19,992 nucleotides of DNA. Source: an uncultured Caulobacterales bacterium (GTDB taxonomy: Bacteria > Pseudomonadota > Alphaproteobacteria > Caulobacterales > Caulobacteraceae). Each line of letters starts with the position of its first letter. Position 1 is the stretch's first letter. The notes beneath the pieces were generated by a model. The model was given only the letters and a program-made list of their open reading frames with translations. It made no database searches and was not told the DNA's origin. Location of the stretch: the NCBI GenBank assembly GCA_903889785.1, contig CAISYT010000098.1, forward strand, positions 1 to 19,992, given 5' to 3'. Below are positions 13,084-19,992 of this stretch, in pieces. A program made the position numbers and the translations under genes.

Positions 13084-13713
13084 GTGAACGCGCCCCGCAC
13101 CCATGCAGCGGCTCATCGCGAGCGTCGCGACATCGTTAGCGGCGCGGTGATGGACGAATCGCGTCTGCTCCGCTTCGTGCCGGGGCCAGACGGCGTGGTG
13201 ACGCCCGATCTGGCACGAAAGCTTCCGGGGCGGGGCCTCTGGGTGGAATCGACGCGCGAGGCGGTGGCAATCGCGCAGGCCAAGGGACTTTTCTCTCGGG
13301 CGGCCAAGGCCAAGCTGGCCGTCCCGCCAAACCTGGCGGATGCGGTGGAGTCTCTGCTGCGCCGCCGGATTCTCGACAGTTTGGGGCTGGCGCGCCGGGC
13401 CGGCAATCTGATCTCTGGATTCGATCAGGTCTTCGGTGCTGTTGGTTCTAACCGCGCGGCCTGGTTGATCGAAGCCGCTGACGGCGCGGAAGATGGCCGG
13501 CGCAAACTGCTGGCCAAAGCCCGACACAGTGTGCCCAAGCCCGGTATTTTGGGCCTGTTTACTTCCGAACAATTGGGTTTGGCCTTGGGCGGAGAGAATG
13601 TGATACACCTCGGCCTCCTTGCGGGGCCAAGCGCCGCCCGGTGGACGCTCGACGTCAATCGGTTGGCCGGATTTGGCCCGCTCTATCCTGAGGGTTGGCG
13701 CGAGGAGCCTTAA
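13084..13713 (+). CDS. YlxR-type (DUF448) RNA-binding protein with C-terminal L7Ae-like domain
   Basis: The 209-residue product has an N-terminal YlxR/DUF448 region (about 12-75; DESRLLRFVPGPDGVVTPDLARKLPGRGLWV is the best part) and a C-terminal domain (about 92-180) resembling L7Ae-type RNA-binding proteins (LGLARRAGNLISGFDQV...). This fusion is usual next to nusA in alphaproteobacteria. Where relatives often have RRCIVTG near the N-terminus, this protein has RRDIVSG, so the cysteine is replaced by Asp. GTG 13084 is preceded by GGAGG (13074-13078) at five bases, a strong ribosome-binding site. Proposed role: RNA or nucleoid binding linked to translation; the alphaproteobacterial version has no firmly established function. 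Confidence 0.9.
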   Translation: MNAPRTHAAAHRERRDIVSGAVMDESRLLRFVPGPDGVVTPDLARKLPGRGLWVESTREAVAIAQAKGLFSRAAKAKLAVPPNLADAVESLLRRRILDSLGLARRAGNLISGFDQVFGAVGSNRAAWLIEAADGAEDGRRKLLAKARHSVPKPGILGLFTSEQLGLALGGENVIHLGLLAGPSAARWTLDVNRLAGFGPLYPEGWREEP

Positions 13714-13722
13714 GTGGGGGCG

Positions 13723-13740
13723 GGGCGCATCCATGCGTCC
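13723..13740 (+). repeat. Hairpin after the ylxR-type gene
   Basis: GGGCGCAT (13723-13730) and ATGCGTCC (13733-13740) form eight pairs with one G-U around a CC centre, ten bases after the stop codon. No T-run follows directly, so termination is not indicated. It may be a processing or stability element between the ylxR-type gene and infB. Confidence 0.45.
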
Positions 13741-13802
13741 GGTCCTTGCGTGCTTTGGCTATAGCCCAGGGGCTTTTCCCTTGGCCGAATGGTTTTCTAG
13801 GC

Positions 13803-13819
13803 CCAACCTTCGGGTTTGG
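13803..13819 (+). promoter_or_regulatory. UUCG-tetraloop hairpin in the infB leader
   Basis: AACC (13805-13808) and GGTT (13813-13816) close a C(UUCG)G tetraloop; after one mismatch CC and GG extend the stem. The hairpin ends 20 bases before the infB ATG. Its 5' part could also pair in an alternative GGCC/GGCC stem (13783-13786 with 13800-13803). Confidence 0.4.
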
Positions 13820-13839
13820 CGGGTTGATTAAAAGAACGC

Positions 13840-16710
13840 ATGAGCGACGACAACGAAAACGGCCGGGGCGGCAGGCCCCCTCTCACGCTGAAGCCCCGCC
13901 CGGGCTCGGTCAGCGCAGGAGTGGTGAAGCAGAGCTTCAGCCACGGTCGCTCCAAGACCGTGGTGGTCGAAACCAAAAGGTCCCGCGTCGGCGGCCCAGG
14001 CGCGCAGAATCTCGCTGCACCCTCCGTGGCCGAGAAGCGCCCGGTCGTGGCTCCGCCCGCCGCGCTCCGCCCCGCCGCCCCGCCGTCGTCCATCGGCGGT
14101 CTTTCCAGCGACGAACAAGCGCGCCGTCAGCGCGTGGTCGAGGCTGCTTCTCGCGAAGCCGAGCTGCGCGCCGCCGAGGAGCGCCGCAAGGCGCAGGAAG
14201 CTGCCGCCCGTCCCGCCCCAGTTCCGGCGCTTGCACCCGCGCCGGTTGCCGCTGCGCCTGCCCCGGCACCTGCCGCTGCGCTACCCTCGCCCCCGGCAGC
14301 GCCGATCGAAGCCGTCCCGCCTCCGGCCCCCCGCCTTGTGGAGCCCCCAGCCCCGCCTCAGGGTCCGCAAACGCGCTCCTATGAGCCATCACGCGAACGT
14401 CGCGATGACCGCGCCAGCACCACGACCTATCGGCCGCCGGTCAATAACGGTGCCAGCTACAGCCAGCGCGCACCGCGTGCCGACGCGGGCTTCAGCCGCC
14501 CCGATGCCCGGCCTGATCGCCCCCGCGAAGATCGCCCTGGCGAGACAGTACGCTATTCGGCCCTGAGCCCACGCCCAGCACCGCGCGACGCCCGTCCTAG
14601 CGGTCTGCGCCCGGGCGCTGGCCTTGGCCGGCCTGCTCCGGCTCCGGCCGGTCCCGAAATCCAGCGCGCCACGCGTCAGGCCCCGACCAAATTGGCTGCA
14701 GCCATTCCCGACCGTGACGATGATGAGGGCGGTCGCGGTCGCGGCCTTGGCAAGTCGCCAGCGCCTAAGGGCGGTCTGCCCCGCGGTGCCAAGGGTGCCC
14801 CGACCCGTCGTGAGGGTCGTCTTACGATTCAGGCGGTTGCGGGTGACGAGGATAGCGCCGAACGCATGCGTTCCCTGGCCTCGGTACGCCGGGCCCGCGA
14901 ACGCGAGAAGGAAAAGCGCCGCGGCGTCGGCGTTGAACCCGCCAAGACCGCACGTGAAGTCGTTATTCCTGATGTGATTACCGTTGGCGAACTGGCCAAC
15001 CGGATGGCTATCCGCGGCGTTGAGATCATTAAGTTCCTGATGCGCCAGGGGTTGATGCTCAAGAGTGGCGACGTGATCGACAGTGATACCGCCGAACTGG
15101 TGGCCAGTGAATTTGGCCATACCGTGCGCCGGGTGTCGGAAGCCGACGTTGAAACCGGCTTTATTGATGCCGATGACCTCGACGATTATCTCGAACACCG
15201 TCCGCCCGTGGTCACGATCATGGGCCACGTCGACCACGGCAAGACCAGCCTGCTCGACGCCCTGCGCTCCACCGATGTCGCCGGCGGCGAACATGGTGGC
15301 ATCACGCAACATATCGGGGCCTATCAGGTTCGCCTGAAGGATGGCCACCGCGTGACCTTCCTCGACACCCCTGGCCACTCTGCCTTCAGCGCCATGCGCC
15401 AGCGCGGGGCCAATGTGACCGACATCGTGGTGCTGGTTGTTGCGGCGGACGATGGCGTCATGCCCCAGACCATCGAGGCAATCTCGGCCGCCAAGGCTGC
15501 CGGTGCCCCGATTATCGTAGCCGTCAACAAGATCGACAAACTAGACGCCAATTCGCAGAAGGTGATCAACGAACTGCTTCAGCACGAGATCGTGGTCGAA
15601 AGCCTTGGCGGCGAAACCCAGCTGATCGAGGTCTCGGCCAAGGCCAGGACCAACCTCGATGGACTGATGGAAGCGATCATGCTCCAGGCCGACGTTATGG
15701 ATCTGAAGGCAAATCCCGATCGCACCGCCGAGGGCGTGGTGATCGAGAGCAAGCTTGATAAGGGTCGCGGCGCGGTTTCCACCGTGCTGGTCAAGCGCGG
15801 CACACTCAAGCGCGGCGAAATCGTCGTAGCCGGCTCGCACTGGGGCCGGGTTCGTGCCCTGCTCAACGAGCGTGACGAACAACTCACCGAAGCCGGTCCG
15901 TCCACGCCGGTGGAAATTCTCGGCCTCGACGGTGCCCCGGCCCCGGGCGAGCCCCTGGCCGTGGTCGAAAATGAAGCCCGTGCCCGCGAGATCGTTGAAT
16001 ACCGCGAGCGGGTGAAGCGCGAGAAGAAGGTCAACCCAGCCCTGGCGGCTGGCGGCCTGGCCGAAATGATGGCCAACCTGCAGGCCAAGAAGATCGCCGA
16101 AGTTCCGTTGGTGTTGAAAGCGGACGTGGCCGGCTCGGCTGAGGCCATCATCGGTTCGCTGGAAAAGATATCCACCGACGAGGTGCGGGCGCGGATCATC
16201 CAGTCGGGTGCCGGCGGTATCAGCGAAAGCGACGTGATGCTGGCCAAGACGGCGGGTGCACCCGTGATCGGCTTCAACGTGCGGGCTTCAAAGCAAGCGC
16301 GCGAGTTGGCGACCCGCGAAGGTGTGGAAATTCGCTACTACGCGATCATCTACGACCTGCTCGACGATCTAAAGGGCGTGATGAGCGGCCTGCTGGCTCC
16401 GATCCAGCGCGAAACCTTCCTGGGCAATTCCAAGGTGCTCCAGGCTTTCGACATCTCCAAGGTTGGCAAGGTCGCCGGCTGCCGGGTCACCGAGGGCGTG
16501 GTTCGCAAGGGTGCCCGTGTGCGGATCGTTCGCGACGACATCGTCGTGCTGGAACTGGGTACGCTGCAGACGCTCAAGCGCTTCAAGGACGAGGTCAATG
16601 AGGTGCAGTCCGGTCAGGAGTGCGGCATGCACTTCGCTGGCTTCCAGGACATCCGCGAGGGCGACCTGATCGAGTGCTTCACCGTCGAAGAGATCAAGCG
16701 CAGCCTGTAG
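13840..16710 (+). CDS. infB: Translation initiation factor IF-2
   Basis: IF-2 is the GTPase that places initiator tRNA on the ribosome and promotes subunit joining. The 956-residue product starts with an alphaproteobacterial N-terminal motif (LTLKPRPGSVSAGVVKQSFSHGRSKTVVVE, 16-44), continues with a long Ala/Pro/Arg-rich, probably disordered region (about 55-330), then an IF2_N domain (about 378-435) and the G domain: G1 GHVDHGKT 462-469, G2 GGITQHIG 486-493, G3 DTPGH 509-513, G4 NKID 563-566 and G5 SAK 599-601. Domains for ribosome and fMet-tRNA binding complete the C-terminus. ATG 13840 has only an AAAAGAA stretch upstream, but the SDDNENGR start fits relatives. In-frame internal starts giving shorter IF-2 forms, known in Escherichia coli, cannot be judged here. 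Confidence 0.97.
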   Translation: MSDDNENGRGGRPPLTLKPRPGSVSAGVVKQSFSHGRSKTVVVETKRSRVGGPGAQNLAAPSVAEKRPVVAPPAALRPAAPPSSIGGLSSDEQARRQRVVEAASREAELRAAEERRKAQEAAARPAPVPALAPAPVAAAPAPAPAAALPSPPAAPIEAVPPPAPRLVEPPAPPQGPQTRSYEPSRERRDDRASTTTYRPPVNNGASYSQRAPRADAGFSRPDARPDRPREDRPGETVRYSALSPRPAPRDARPSGLRPGAGLGRPAPAPAGPEIQRATRQAPTKLAAAIPDRDDDEGGRGRGLGKSPAPKGGLPRGAKGAPTRREGRLTIQAVAGDEDSAERMRSLASVRRAREREKEKRRGVGVEPAKTAREVVIPDVITVGELANRMAIRGVEIIKFLMRQGLMLKSGDVIDSDTAELVASEFGHTVRRVSEADVETGFIDADDLDDYLEHRPPVVTIMGHVDHGKTSLLDALRSTDVAGGEHGGITQHIGAYQVRLKDGHRVTFLDTPGHSAFSAMRQRGANVTDIVVLVVAADDGVMPQTIEAISAAKAAGAPIIVAVNKIDKLDANSQKVINELLQHEIVVESLGGETQLIEVSAKARTNLDGLMEAIMLQADVMDLKANPDRTAEGVVIESKLDKGRGAVSTVLVKRGTLKRGEIVVAGSHWGRVRALLNERDEQLTEAGPSTPVEILGLDGAPAPGEPLAVVENEARAREIVEYRERVKREKKVNPALAAGGLAEMMANLQAKKIAEVPLVLKADVAGSAEAIIGSLEKISTDEVRARIIQSGAGGISESDVMLAKTAGAPVIGFNVRASKQARELATREGVEIRYYAIIYDLLDDLKGVMSGLLAPIQRETFLGNSKVLQAFDISKVGKVAGCRVTEGVVRKGARVRIVRDDIVVLELGTLQTLKRFKDEVNEVQSGQECGMHFAGFQDIREGDLIECFTVEEIKRSL

Positions 16711-16760
16711 CGGCCAAGGCTGGCCAAAAATCGGCCACGCCGCGGGTGTAAAGGCCTTCG

Positions 16761-17270
16761 ATGCTCAAACGCCTGACGACCCTGGCAACGATCGTCCTCT
16801 GTCTGGCAGGCTGTGCCAGCGTGGAACGGGTGGGCGCGGCGGGGGATGTGCACGCGCTGATGATGGCGATCCGGGACGGCGACCAGGCCGGGTTCGACGC
16901 CCATGTCGACCGCGTGGCGCTCCAGCTGCAGATCGAGGGCTTTCTGGTCGAGCGTACCCGGTCGGCAAAGCTCGATGACCCAATTAAGGGTCTCGCGGTT
17001 GCTCTGGCCGGTCGTGTGGCCAAGGCAGCAAGCGATACCCTATTGCGGCCGAAGACCTTCCGCGCAGCCGCAGAATACTATGGCTATACGCCCGGCCAGC
17101 CCGTGCCGGGTCAGCTTGCTATTGCAGGATCCTTGAAGCCGCTAGACGATGGTCGGGTCTGCGTTACGCGCCAGAAAAACGGTGCCTGCCTGCTGACCTT
17201 CGCGCGTGAGGCCGGGGCCTGGAAACTGGTGCATTTCGATGGCGATCCTTCGGAGCTGAAGCTGTGGTGA
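16761..17270 (+). CDS. Predicted lipoprotein, DUF2939-like
   Basis: The 169-residue product has a signal peptide (MLKRLTTLATIVLCLAGC) with lipobox LAGC and lipidated Cys18; Ala at the +2 position favours outer-membrane sorting. The mature part (HALMMAIRDGDQAGFDAHVDRVALQLQ, 31-57; later GRVCVTRQKNGACLLTF) resembles DUF2939 proteins, a family of unknown function. Cys134 and Cys143 could form a disulfide. ATG 16761 follows AAGG by six bases. Its stop overlaps the start of the next gene, which also encodes an exported protein, so they likely form a pair. It would be processed by Lgt, LspA and the Lnt encoded in this window. The DUF2939 assignment is from pattern memory and is moderate. Confidence 0.8.
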   Translation: MLKRLTTLATIVLCLAGCASVERVGAAGDVHALMMAIRDGDQAGFDAHVDRVALQLQIEGFLVERTRSAKLDDPIKGLAVALAGRVAKAASDTLLRPKTFRAAAEYYGYTPGQPVPGQLAIAGSLKPLDDGRVCVTRQKNGACLLTFAREAGAWKLVHFDGDPSELKLW

Positions 17271-17809
17271 AGACGTCTGCGCTGATTGTTGCCGCCCTGC
17301 TGGCCGCCGCCGCTGCGGCGGGCCCGGCCCTGGCCGCTGACCACATGTTTTCTTTCAGTCCGGATTCGGAGACAGCGCACCGCCTGACCGGTGAGGGCAT
17401 TACCCTGGTTTTTAAGACTCGGCTGGTCAGCCAGACGGTCACGCGCATCCTCGCCACCGCCGTGCCAGCGACCGCCGATCTTAATCCAGCCTCTGAGCGC
17501 GTCCTCAACGGACTGAGGGTCGAGGGTCTAGGCCAGCTTTATGCTGTCGACACTAAGGCCGATCAAGGAGCAGCCTATGTGCGGGCTTTCTGTCCCGGTG
17601 CGACCAAGGCCTGGATCGAATTTAGTCACATCTCGCGTTACCCGCTGACCGTCCGCGCCTTTGGCGACGACCCTAAGGTGCCCGCCTCCCCGGCCCGGCT
17701 CTGCGCTACCATGACGTTTATCTTTAAGGGCGAATGGACCCTGCCTAGCCGCGGCCCGCCAGATCCCTTGGACGATCCGCTGTCGGGCGGTGGACCGGGC
17801 GGGAGTTAG
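17264..17809 (+). CDS. Secreted protein of unknown function
   Basis: I do not recognise this 181-residue product. It has a clear Sec signal peptide: basic start, hydrophobic stretch of about 6-20, and an ALA-AD cleavage site after residue 24. The mature domain is mixed alpha/beta in look, with two cysteines (110 and 147) that may form a disulfide, and a Pro/Gly/Asp-rich tail (from about 163) that is probably disordered. GTG 17264 (or GTG 17267) is preceded by GGAG at 17252-17255. It overlaps the lipoprotein gene by seven bases, so coupled expression in the cell envelope is likely. Codon use looks like that of its neighbours, giving no sign of recent transfer. Confidence 0.75.
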   Translation: MVKTSALIVAALLAAAAAAGPALAADHMFSFSPDSETAHRLTGEGITLVFKTRLVSQTVTRILATAVPATADLNPASERVLNGLRVEGLGQLYAVDTKADQGAAYVRAFCPGATKAWIEFSHISRYPLTVRAFGDDPKVPASPARLCATMTFIFKGEWTLPSRGPPDPLDDPLSGGGPGGS

Positions 17810-17876
17810 CCCTCCTGCTGGACTTCGGCCCTGACAGCGCCTAGATGCGCCCTCCTCTTTTTAGCGACAGCCAACC

Positions 17877-18356
17877 ATGAAGACGCCCCGCAAGGGTCAT
17901 AGCCATGCCAGCCCCAAGGGGCCCAGCCAGCGCCAGCTGCGCGCTGGCGAACTTGTGCGGCACGCCTTAGTCGAGATTCTGCGCCTCGAGGACCTGGCCG
18001 ATCCCTTCCTGGCCGGCGTTTCGGTGACGGTGTCGGAAGTTCGGCTGAGCCCCGATTTCCACCATGCCGTGGTGTTCGTCGAACCGCTCGGTGCTGGGCT
18101 CGATAAGGATTCCGTTCGGGCAGACGAGATCACCGCCGCGCTGAATAGGGCCAAGGGCTTCTTTCGCGGCAAGCTGGGCCACGCTATTGACCTGCGCACC
18201 ATCCCCGAGCTGAAATTCGTCCGCGACAGCAGTTTCGACATCGCCGCCGATATGAACAAGCTGTTCGCGAACCCGCTGGTGCAGCGCGACCTGCACAAGG
18301 CGGACGACAGCGATCCGGAAGGCCCCGACGGCCCCAAGGGCTATGGCGCGTCGTAA
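17877..18356 (+). CDS. rbfA: Ribosome-binding factor A (RbfA)
   Basis: RbfA is a KH-like cold-shock factor that binds the 30S subunit during maturation of the 16S rRNA 5' end. The 159-residue protein has the family pattern RQLRAGELVRHALVEIL (19-35), VSVTVSEVRLSPDFHHAVVFV (48-68) and the LRTIPELKFVRDSSFD segment near the end of the domain. The charged C-terminal tail (DSDPEGPDGPKG) is a common extension. No ribosome-binding site is evident before ATG 17877 (AGCCAACC), so this start is based on family similarity. The gene overlaps truB by 14 bases. Confidence 0.94.
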   Translation: MKTPRKGHSHASPKGPSQRQLRAGELVRHALVEILRLEDLADPFLAGVSVTVSEVRLSPDFHHAVVFVEPLGAGLDKDSVRADEITAALNRAKGFFRGKLGHAIDLRTIPELKFVRDSSFDIAADMNKLFANPLVQRDLHKADDSDPEGPDGPKGYGAS

Positions 18357-19269
18357 AAAGGGCAATCCAGTCAACGGCTGGATCTGCCTCGACAAACCCT
18401 ATGGCCTCGGATCGACGCCTGCGGTCTCAAAGGTGCGCTGGATCTACGAAGCGCAGAAGGCCGGCCATGCTGGAACCCTCGACCCCCTGGCCAGTGGCAT
18501 TCTGCCCATCGCGCTGGGCGAAGCGACAAAAACCATGTCGTTCATGACCGATGCCGAGAAGGACTATAGCTTCACGATCCAGTTCGGAACCTCGACTTCC
18601 ACGCTCGATATAGAGGGCGAAATCACCGGACGTTCGGACGTTCGGCCAACGCGGGTGGCGCTGGAGGCCGCCATGCCGCTATTCCTGGGCGACATCATGC
18701 AGACGCCGCCGGCCTATTCGGCAATCAAGATCGACGGCCAGCGCGCCTATGCCCTGGCGCGCGCGGGTGAGGCCCCGCAAATGCAGTCGCGTCCTGCCTT
18801 CATTCGCAGTTTGGACCTGACGGGGTTCGATGGTGATACTGCCGACTTCGAGGTCACCTGCGGCAAGGGCTTCTATATCCGCAGCCTGGCCCGTGACCTC
18901 TGTGAGGCCGTGGGCGCGGAGGGGCATGTCAGAAAGCTACGCCGGACCCGCGTCGGGCCGTTTACCTTGGCGCGGGCGATGGGGCTAGAAAACCTTGTGG
19001 ACTTAAGGCACAAAGCCACCGCGATGGAGGTATTGCTTCCGGTTGAGACCGCGCTGGACGACATCCCGGCCCTGGCCTTGACCACTGAAGAGGCTTCCAA
19101 GCTCTCGCAAGGGCGCGCTGTGGTTTTGCTTCCAGGCCAAGTCGAGGCTTTGCAAACCGTCCTCAAGGACGGGGCGCAGACTGTTCTCGCCAAGCTGGAT
19201 CAGACCCCAGTGTCAATCTGCGAGGTGCGCGCCGGACACCTAAACCCCGTCCGCGTTTTCAACCTCTGA
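18343..19269 (+). CDS. truB: tRNA pseudouridine(55) synthase TruB
   Basis: TruB makes pseudouridine 55 in the T-loop of elongator tRNAs. The 308-residue product has the catalytic motif GHAGTLDPLASG at 41-52 with Asp47 as nucleophile, the conserved WICLDKPYG start (13-21), and GKGFYIRSLARDLCEAVG (about 176-193) of the active-site domain. ATG 18343 lies inside the rbfA 3' end, with no separate ribosome-binding site, which suggests coupling. A C-terminal region beyond the catalytic domain (about 245-308) is of the usual length. rpsO follows after 13 bases. Confidence 0.96.
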   Translation: MARRKKGNPVNGWICLDKPYGLGSTPAVSKVRWIYEAQKAGHAGTLDPLASGILPIALGEATKTMSFMTDAEKDYSFTIQFGTSTSTLDIEGEITGRSDVRPTRVALEAAMPLFLGDIMQTPPAYSAIKIDGQRAYALARAGEAPQMQSRPAFIRSLDLTGFDGDTADFEVTCGKGFYIRSLARDLCEAVGAEGHVRKLRRTRVGPFTLARAMGLENLVDLRHKATAMEVLLPVETALDDIPALALTTEEASKLSQGRAVVLLPGQVEALQTVLKDGAQTVLAKLDQTPVSICEVRAGHLNPVRVFNL

Positions 19270-19282
19270 TTAGGAGATTTCG

Positions 19283-19552
19283 ATGTCGGTTACGCCTGAA
19301 CGTAAGGCCGAACTCATCACCACCCACGCCCGCACCAAGGGCGATACGGGCAGTGCAGAAGTCCAGGTTGCAATCCTGTCTGAACGGATCGCCAACCTGA
19401 CCGAACACTTCAAGACCCACAAGAAAGACAACCACAGCCGCCGTGGTCTGCTGAAGATGGTTTCTCAGCGCCGCCGTCTGTTGGACCACCTGAAAGACGT
19501 CGACGACGGGCGTTATACTGCCCTGATCGGCACCCTGGGCCTGCGCCGCTAG
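19283..19552 (+). CDS. rpsO: 30S ribosomal protein S15
   Basis: The 89-residue protein matches the universal length of bacterial S15 and its conserved parts: DTGSAEVQVAILSERIANLTEHFKTHKKDNHSRRGLL and a final RYTALIGTLGLRR-type end. S15 binds 16S rRNA at the helix 20-22 junction early in 30S assembly. GGAG (19273-19276) lies six bases before the ATG. It is the last gene before the terminator at 19569-19600 and is followed by pnp, the usual rpsO-pnp order. Confidence 0.98.
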   Translation: MSVTPERKAELITTHARTKGDTGSAEVQVAILSERIANLTEHFKTHKKDNHSRRGLLKMVSQRRRLLDHLKDVDDGRYTALIGTLGLRR

Positions 19553-19568
19553 GCCCCGCCCTGCCAAG

Positions 19569-19600
19569 CGCCGGCTCCCTTTCAAAGGGCCGGCGTTTTT
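19569..19600 (+). terminator. Rho-independent terminator after rpsO
   Basis: CGCCGG (19569-19574) pairs with CCGGCG (19590-19595); inside, after a 2-base bulge, CCCTT (19577-19581) pairs with AAGGG (19585-19589). A TTTTT tract follows at 19596-19600. It lies 17 bases after the rpsO stop and would end, or partly attenuate, transcription before pnp. Confidence 0.85.
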
Positions 19601-19611
19601 GCTTACCCGCC

Positions 19612-19628
19612 ACCTCCCTGATGGAGGT
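19612..19628 (+). promoter_or_regulatory. pnp leader hairpin 1
   Basis: ACCTCC (19612-19617) pairs perfectly with GGAGGT (19623-19628) across CTGAT. It lies 11 bases after the rpsO terminator T-tract. With hairpins 2 and 3 it gives the 151-base rpsO-pnp interval much potential structure; in Escherichia coli a leader stem cut by RNase III is the basis of PNPase autoregulation. Confidence 0.45.
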
Positions 19629-19655
19629 TCGCGGCACGAACGAGGGTCCAAAGTG

Positions 19656-19681
19656 ATCCTCCGACTATGCCTGGAGAGGAT
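19656..19681 (+). promoter_or_regulatory. pnp leader hairpin 2
   Basis: ATCCTC (19656-19661) and GAGGAT (19676-19681) are perfect complements enclosing 14 bases. The 3' arm contains a GGAGAGG stretch that could mimic a ribosome-binding site but has no start codon placed for it. Confidence 0.35.
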
Positions 19682-19706
19682 TGCACCGACACGCTGCCTG
19701 TCCGCC

Positions 19707-19730
19707 CCCGCTTAGGAATTCGCCTGCGGG
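19707..19730 (+). promoter_or_regulatory. pnp leader hairpin 3, near the start codon
   Basis: CCCGC (19707-19711) pairs with GCGGG (19726-19730); after a TT bulge, AGG (19714-19716) pairs with CCT (19723-19725). It ends 21 bases before the pnp ATG, leaving the purine-rich AAGAAAGAAAA stretch free as ribosome-binding region. Confidence 0.4.
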
Positions 19731-19751
19731 ACTGAAGAAAGAAAACCCAAA

Positions 19752-19992
19752 ATGTTCGATATTAAACGCAAGACCATCGATTGGGCAGGCAAGCGCCTGA
19801 CCCTCGAAACCGGTCGCATCGCCCGTCAAGCCGACGGTGCCGTCCTGGCCACCATGGGCGAGACTGTCGTCCTGGCCACCGCCGTCTTCGCCAAGAGCCC
19901 CAAGCCGGGCCAAGACTTTTTCCCTTTGACCGTGAACTACCAGGAAAAAACCGTCGCCGCGGGCAAGATCCCCGGCGGCTTCTTCAAGCGTG
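19752..19992 (+). CDS. pnp: Polyribonucleotide nucleotidyltransferase (PNPase), N-terminal part (3' end outside window)
   Basis: PNPase is a phosphorolytic 3'-5' exoribonuclease and degradosome partner. The 80 codons visible from ATG 19752 encode the start of the first RNase PH domain: MFDIKRKTIDWAGKRLTLETG, GRIARQADGAVLATMGETVVLATAV and the near-invariant FFPLTVNYQEKTVAAGKIPGGF. The match to the family is immediate, and the gene follows rpsO as usual. No classic ribosome-binding site is seen; an AAGAAAG tract is 11-17 bases upstream. The frame runs open to the window edge. Confidence 0.96.
   Translation, partial: MFDIKRKTIDWAGKRLTLETGRIARQADGAVLATMGETVVLATAVFAKSPKPGQDFFPLTVNYQEKTVAAGKIPGGFFKR

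Noticed and set aside
13894..14830. Pro/Ala/Arg-rich region of IF-2 as a frameshift or repeat insertion
   Set aside because: The frame is unbroken and long disordered N-terminal regions are normal in alphaproteobacterial IF-2.
1..19992. Mobile elements, CRISPR, defence genes, tRNA or rRNA genes
   Set aside because: No transposase, integrase, direct-repeat array, nuclease or defence-type domain, tRNA cloverleaf or rRNA sequence was seen; the block is conserved housekeeping content with uniform strand and base use.

Overview
The window is a dense, single-strand block of bacterial housekeeping genes. Every gene I can support lies on the + strand. The sequence looks about 62 percent G+C by eye (not computed). 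Gene content, gene order and protein features (Fur without the usual Cys pair, InfB with a long Pro/Ala/Arg-rich N-terminus, NusA with two C-terminal repeats, a YlxR-type/L7Ae-type fusion next to nusA) point to an alphaproteobacterium, most likely of the order Caulobacterales. The genus cannot be fixed from the sequence alone.

Layout. Positions 1-173 are the tail of a NifU/Nfu iron-sulfur scaffold gene, followed by a RutE-type nitroreductase (268-882). After a leader with a candidate promoter and a perfect 12-bp hairpin comes a tightly packed run: tsaB, rimI, fur, miaB, phoH (ybeZ), ybeY, corC/ybeX, lnt and an XRE-family regulator (1007-8134). Most neighbours in this run overlap or abut. miaB-phoH-ybeY-corC-lnt is the same order as the well-known Escherichia coli miaB-ybeZYX-lnt cluster. 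Next are metK (with an inverted repeat just upstream), trmB and a DUF1993 gene. A candidate promoter and a strong intrinsic terminator then precede the rimP-nusA-ylxR-infB translation and transcription block. Two genes for exported proteins, a DUF2939-like lipoprotein and a secreted protein of unknown function, sit between infB and rbfA. The window ends with rbfA, truB, rpsO, a clear terminator, a structured leader, and the first 80 codons of pnp.

Functionally the genes serve tRNA modification (TsaB, MiaB, TrmB, TruB), ribosome and rRNA maturation (RimI, YbeY, RimP, RbfA, S15), initiation and elongation control (IF2, NusA), RNA decay (PNPase), one-carbon supply (MetK makes the SAM used by MiaB and TrmB), lipoprotein maturation (Lnt) and metal regulation (Fur). 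No mobile element, CRISPR array, tRNA, rRNA or defence system is visible, and no stretch over 300 bases lacks a gene.

I found no clearly new biological system. The parts worth a second look are regulatory: a promoter-plus-terminator arrangement ahead of rimP-nusA, an AT-rich palindrome and competing stems ahead of metK beside an XRE regulator, a candidate fur promoter inside the rimI tail, a 12-bp hairpin ahead of tsaB, structured infB and pnp leaders, and the pair of exported proteins inside a ribosome-biogenesis cluster.
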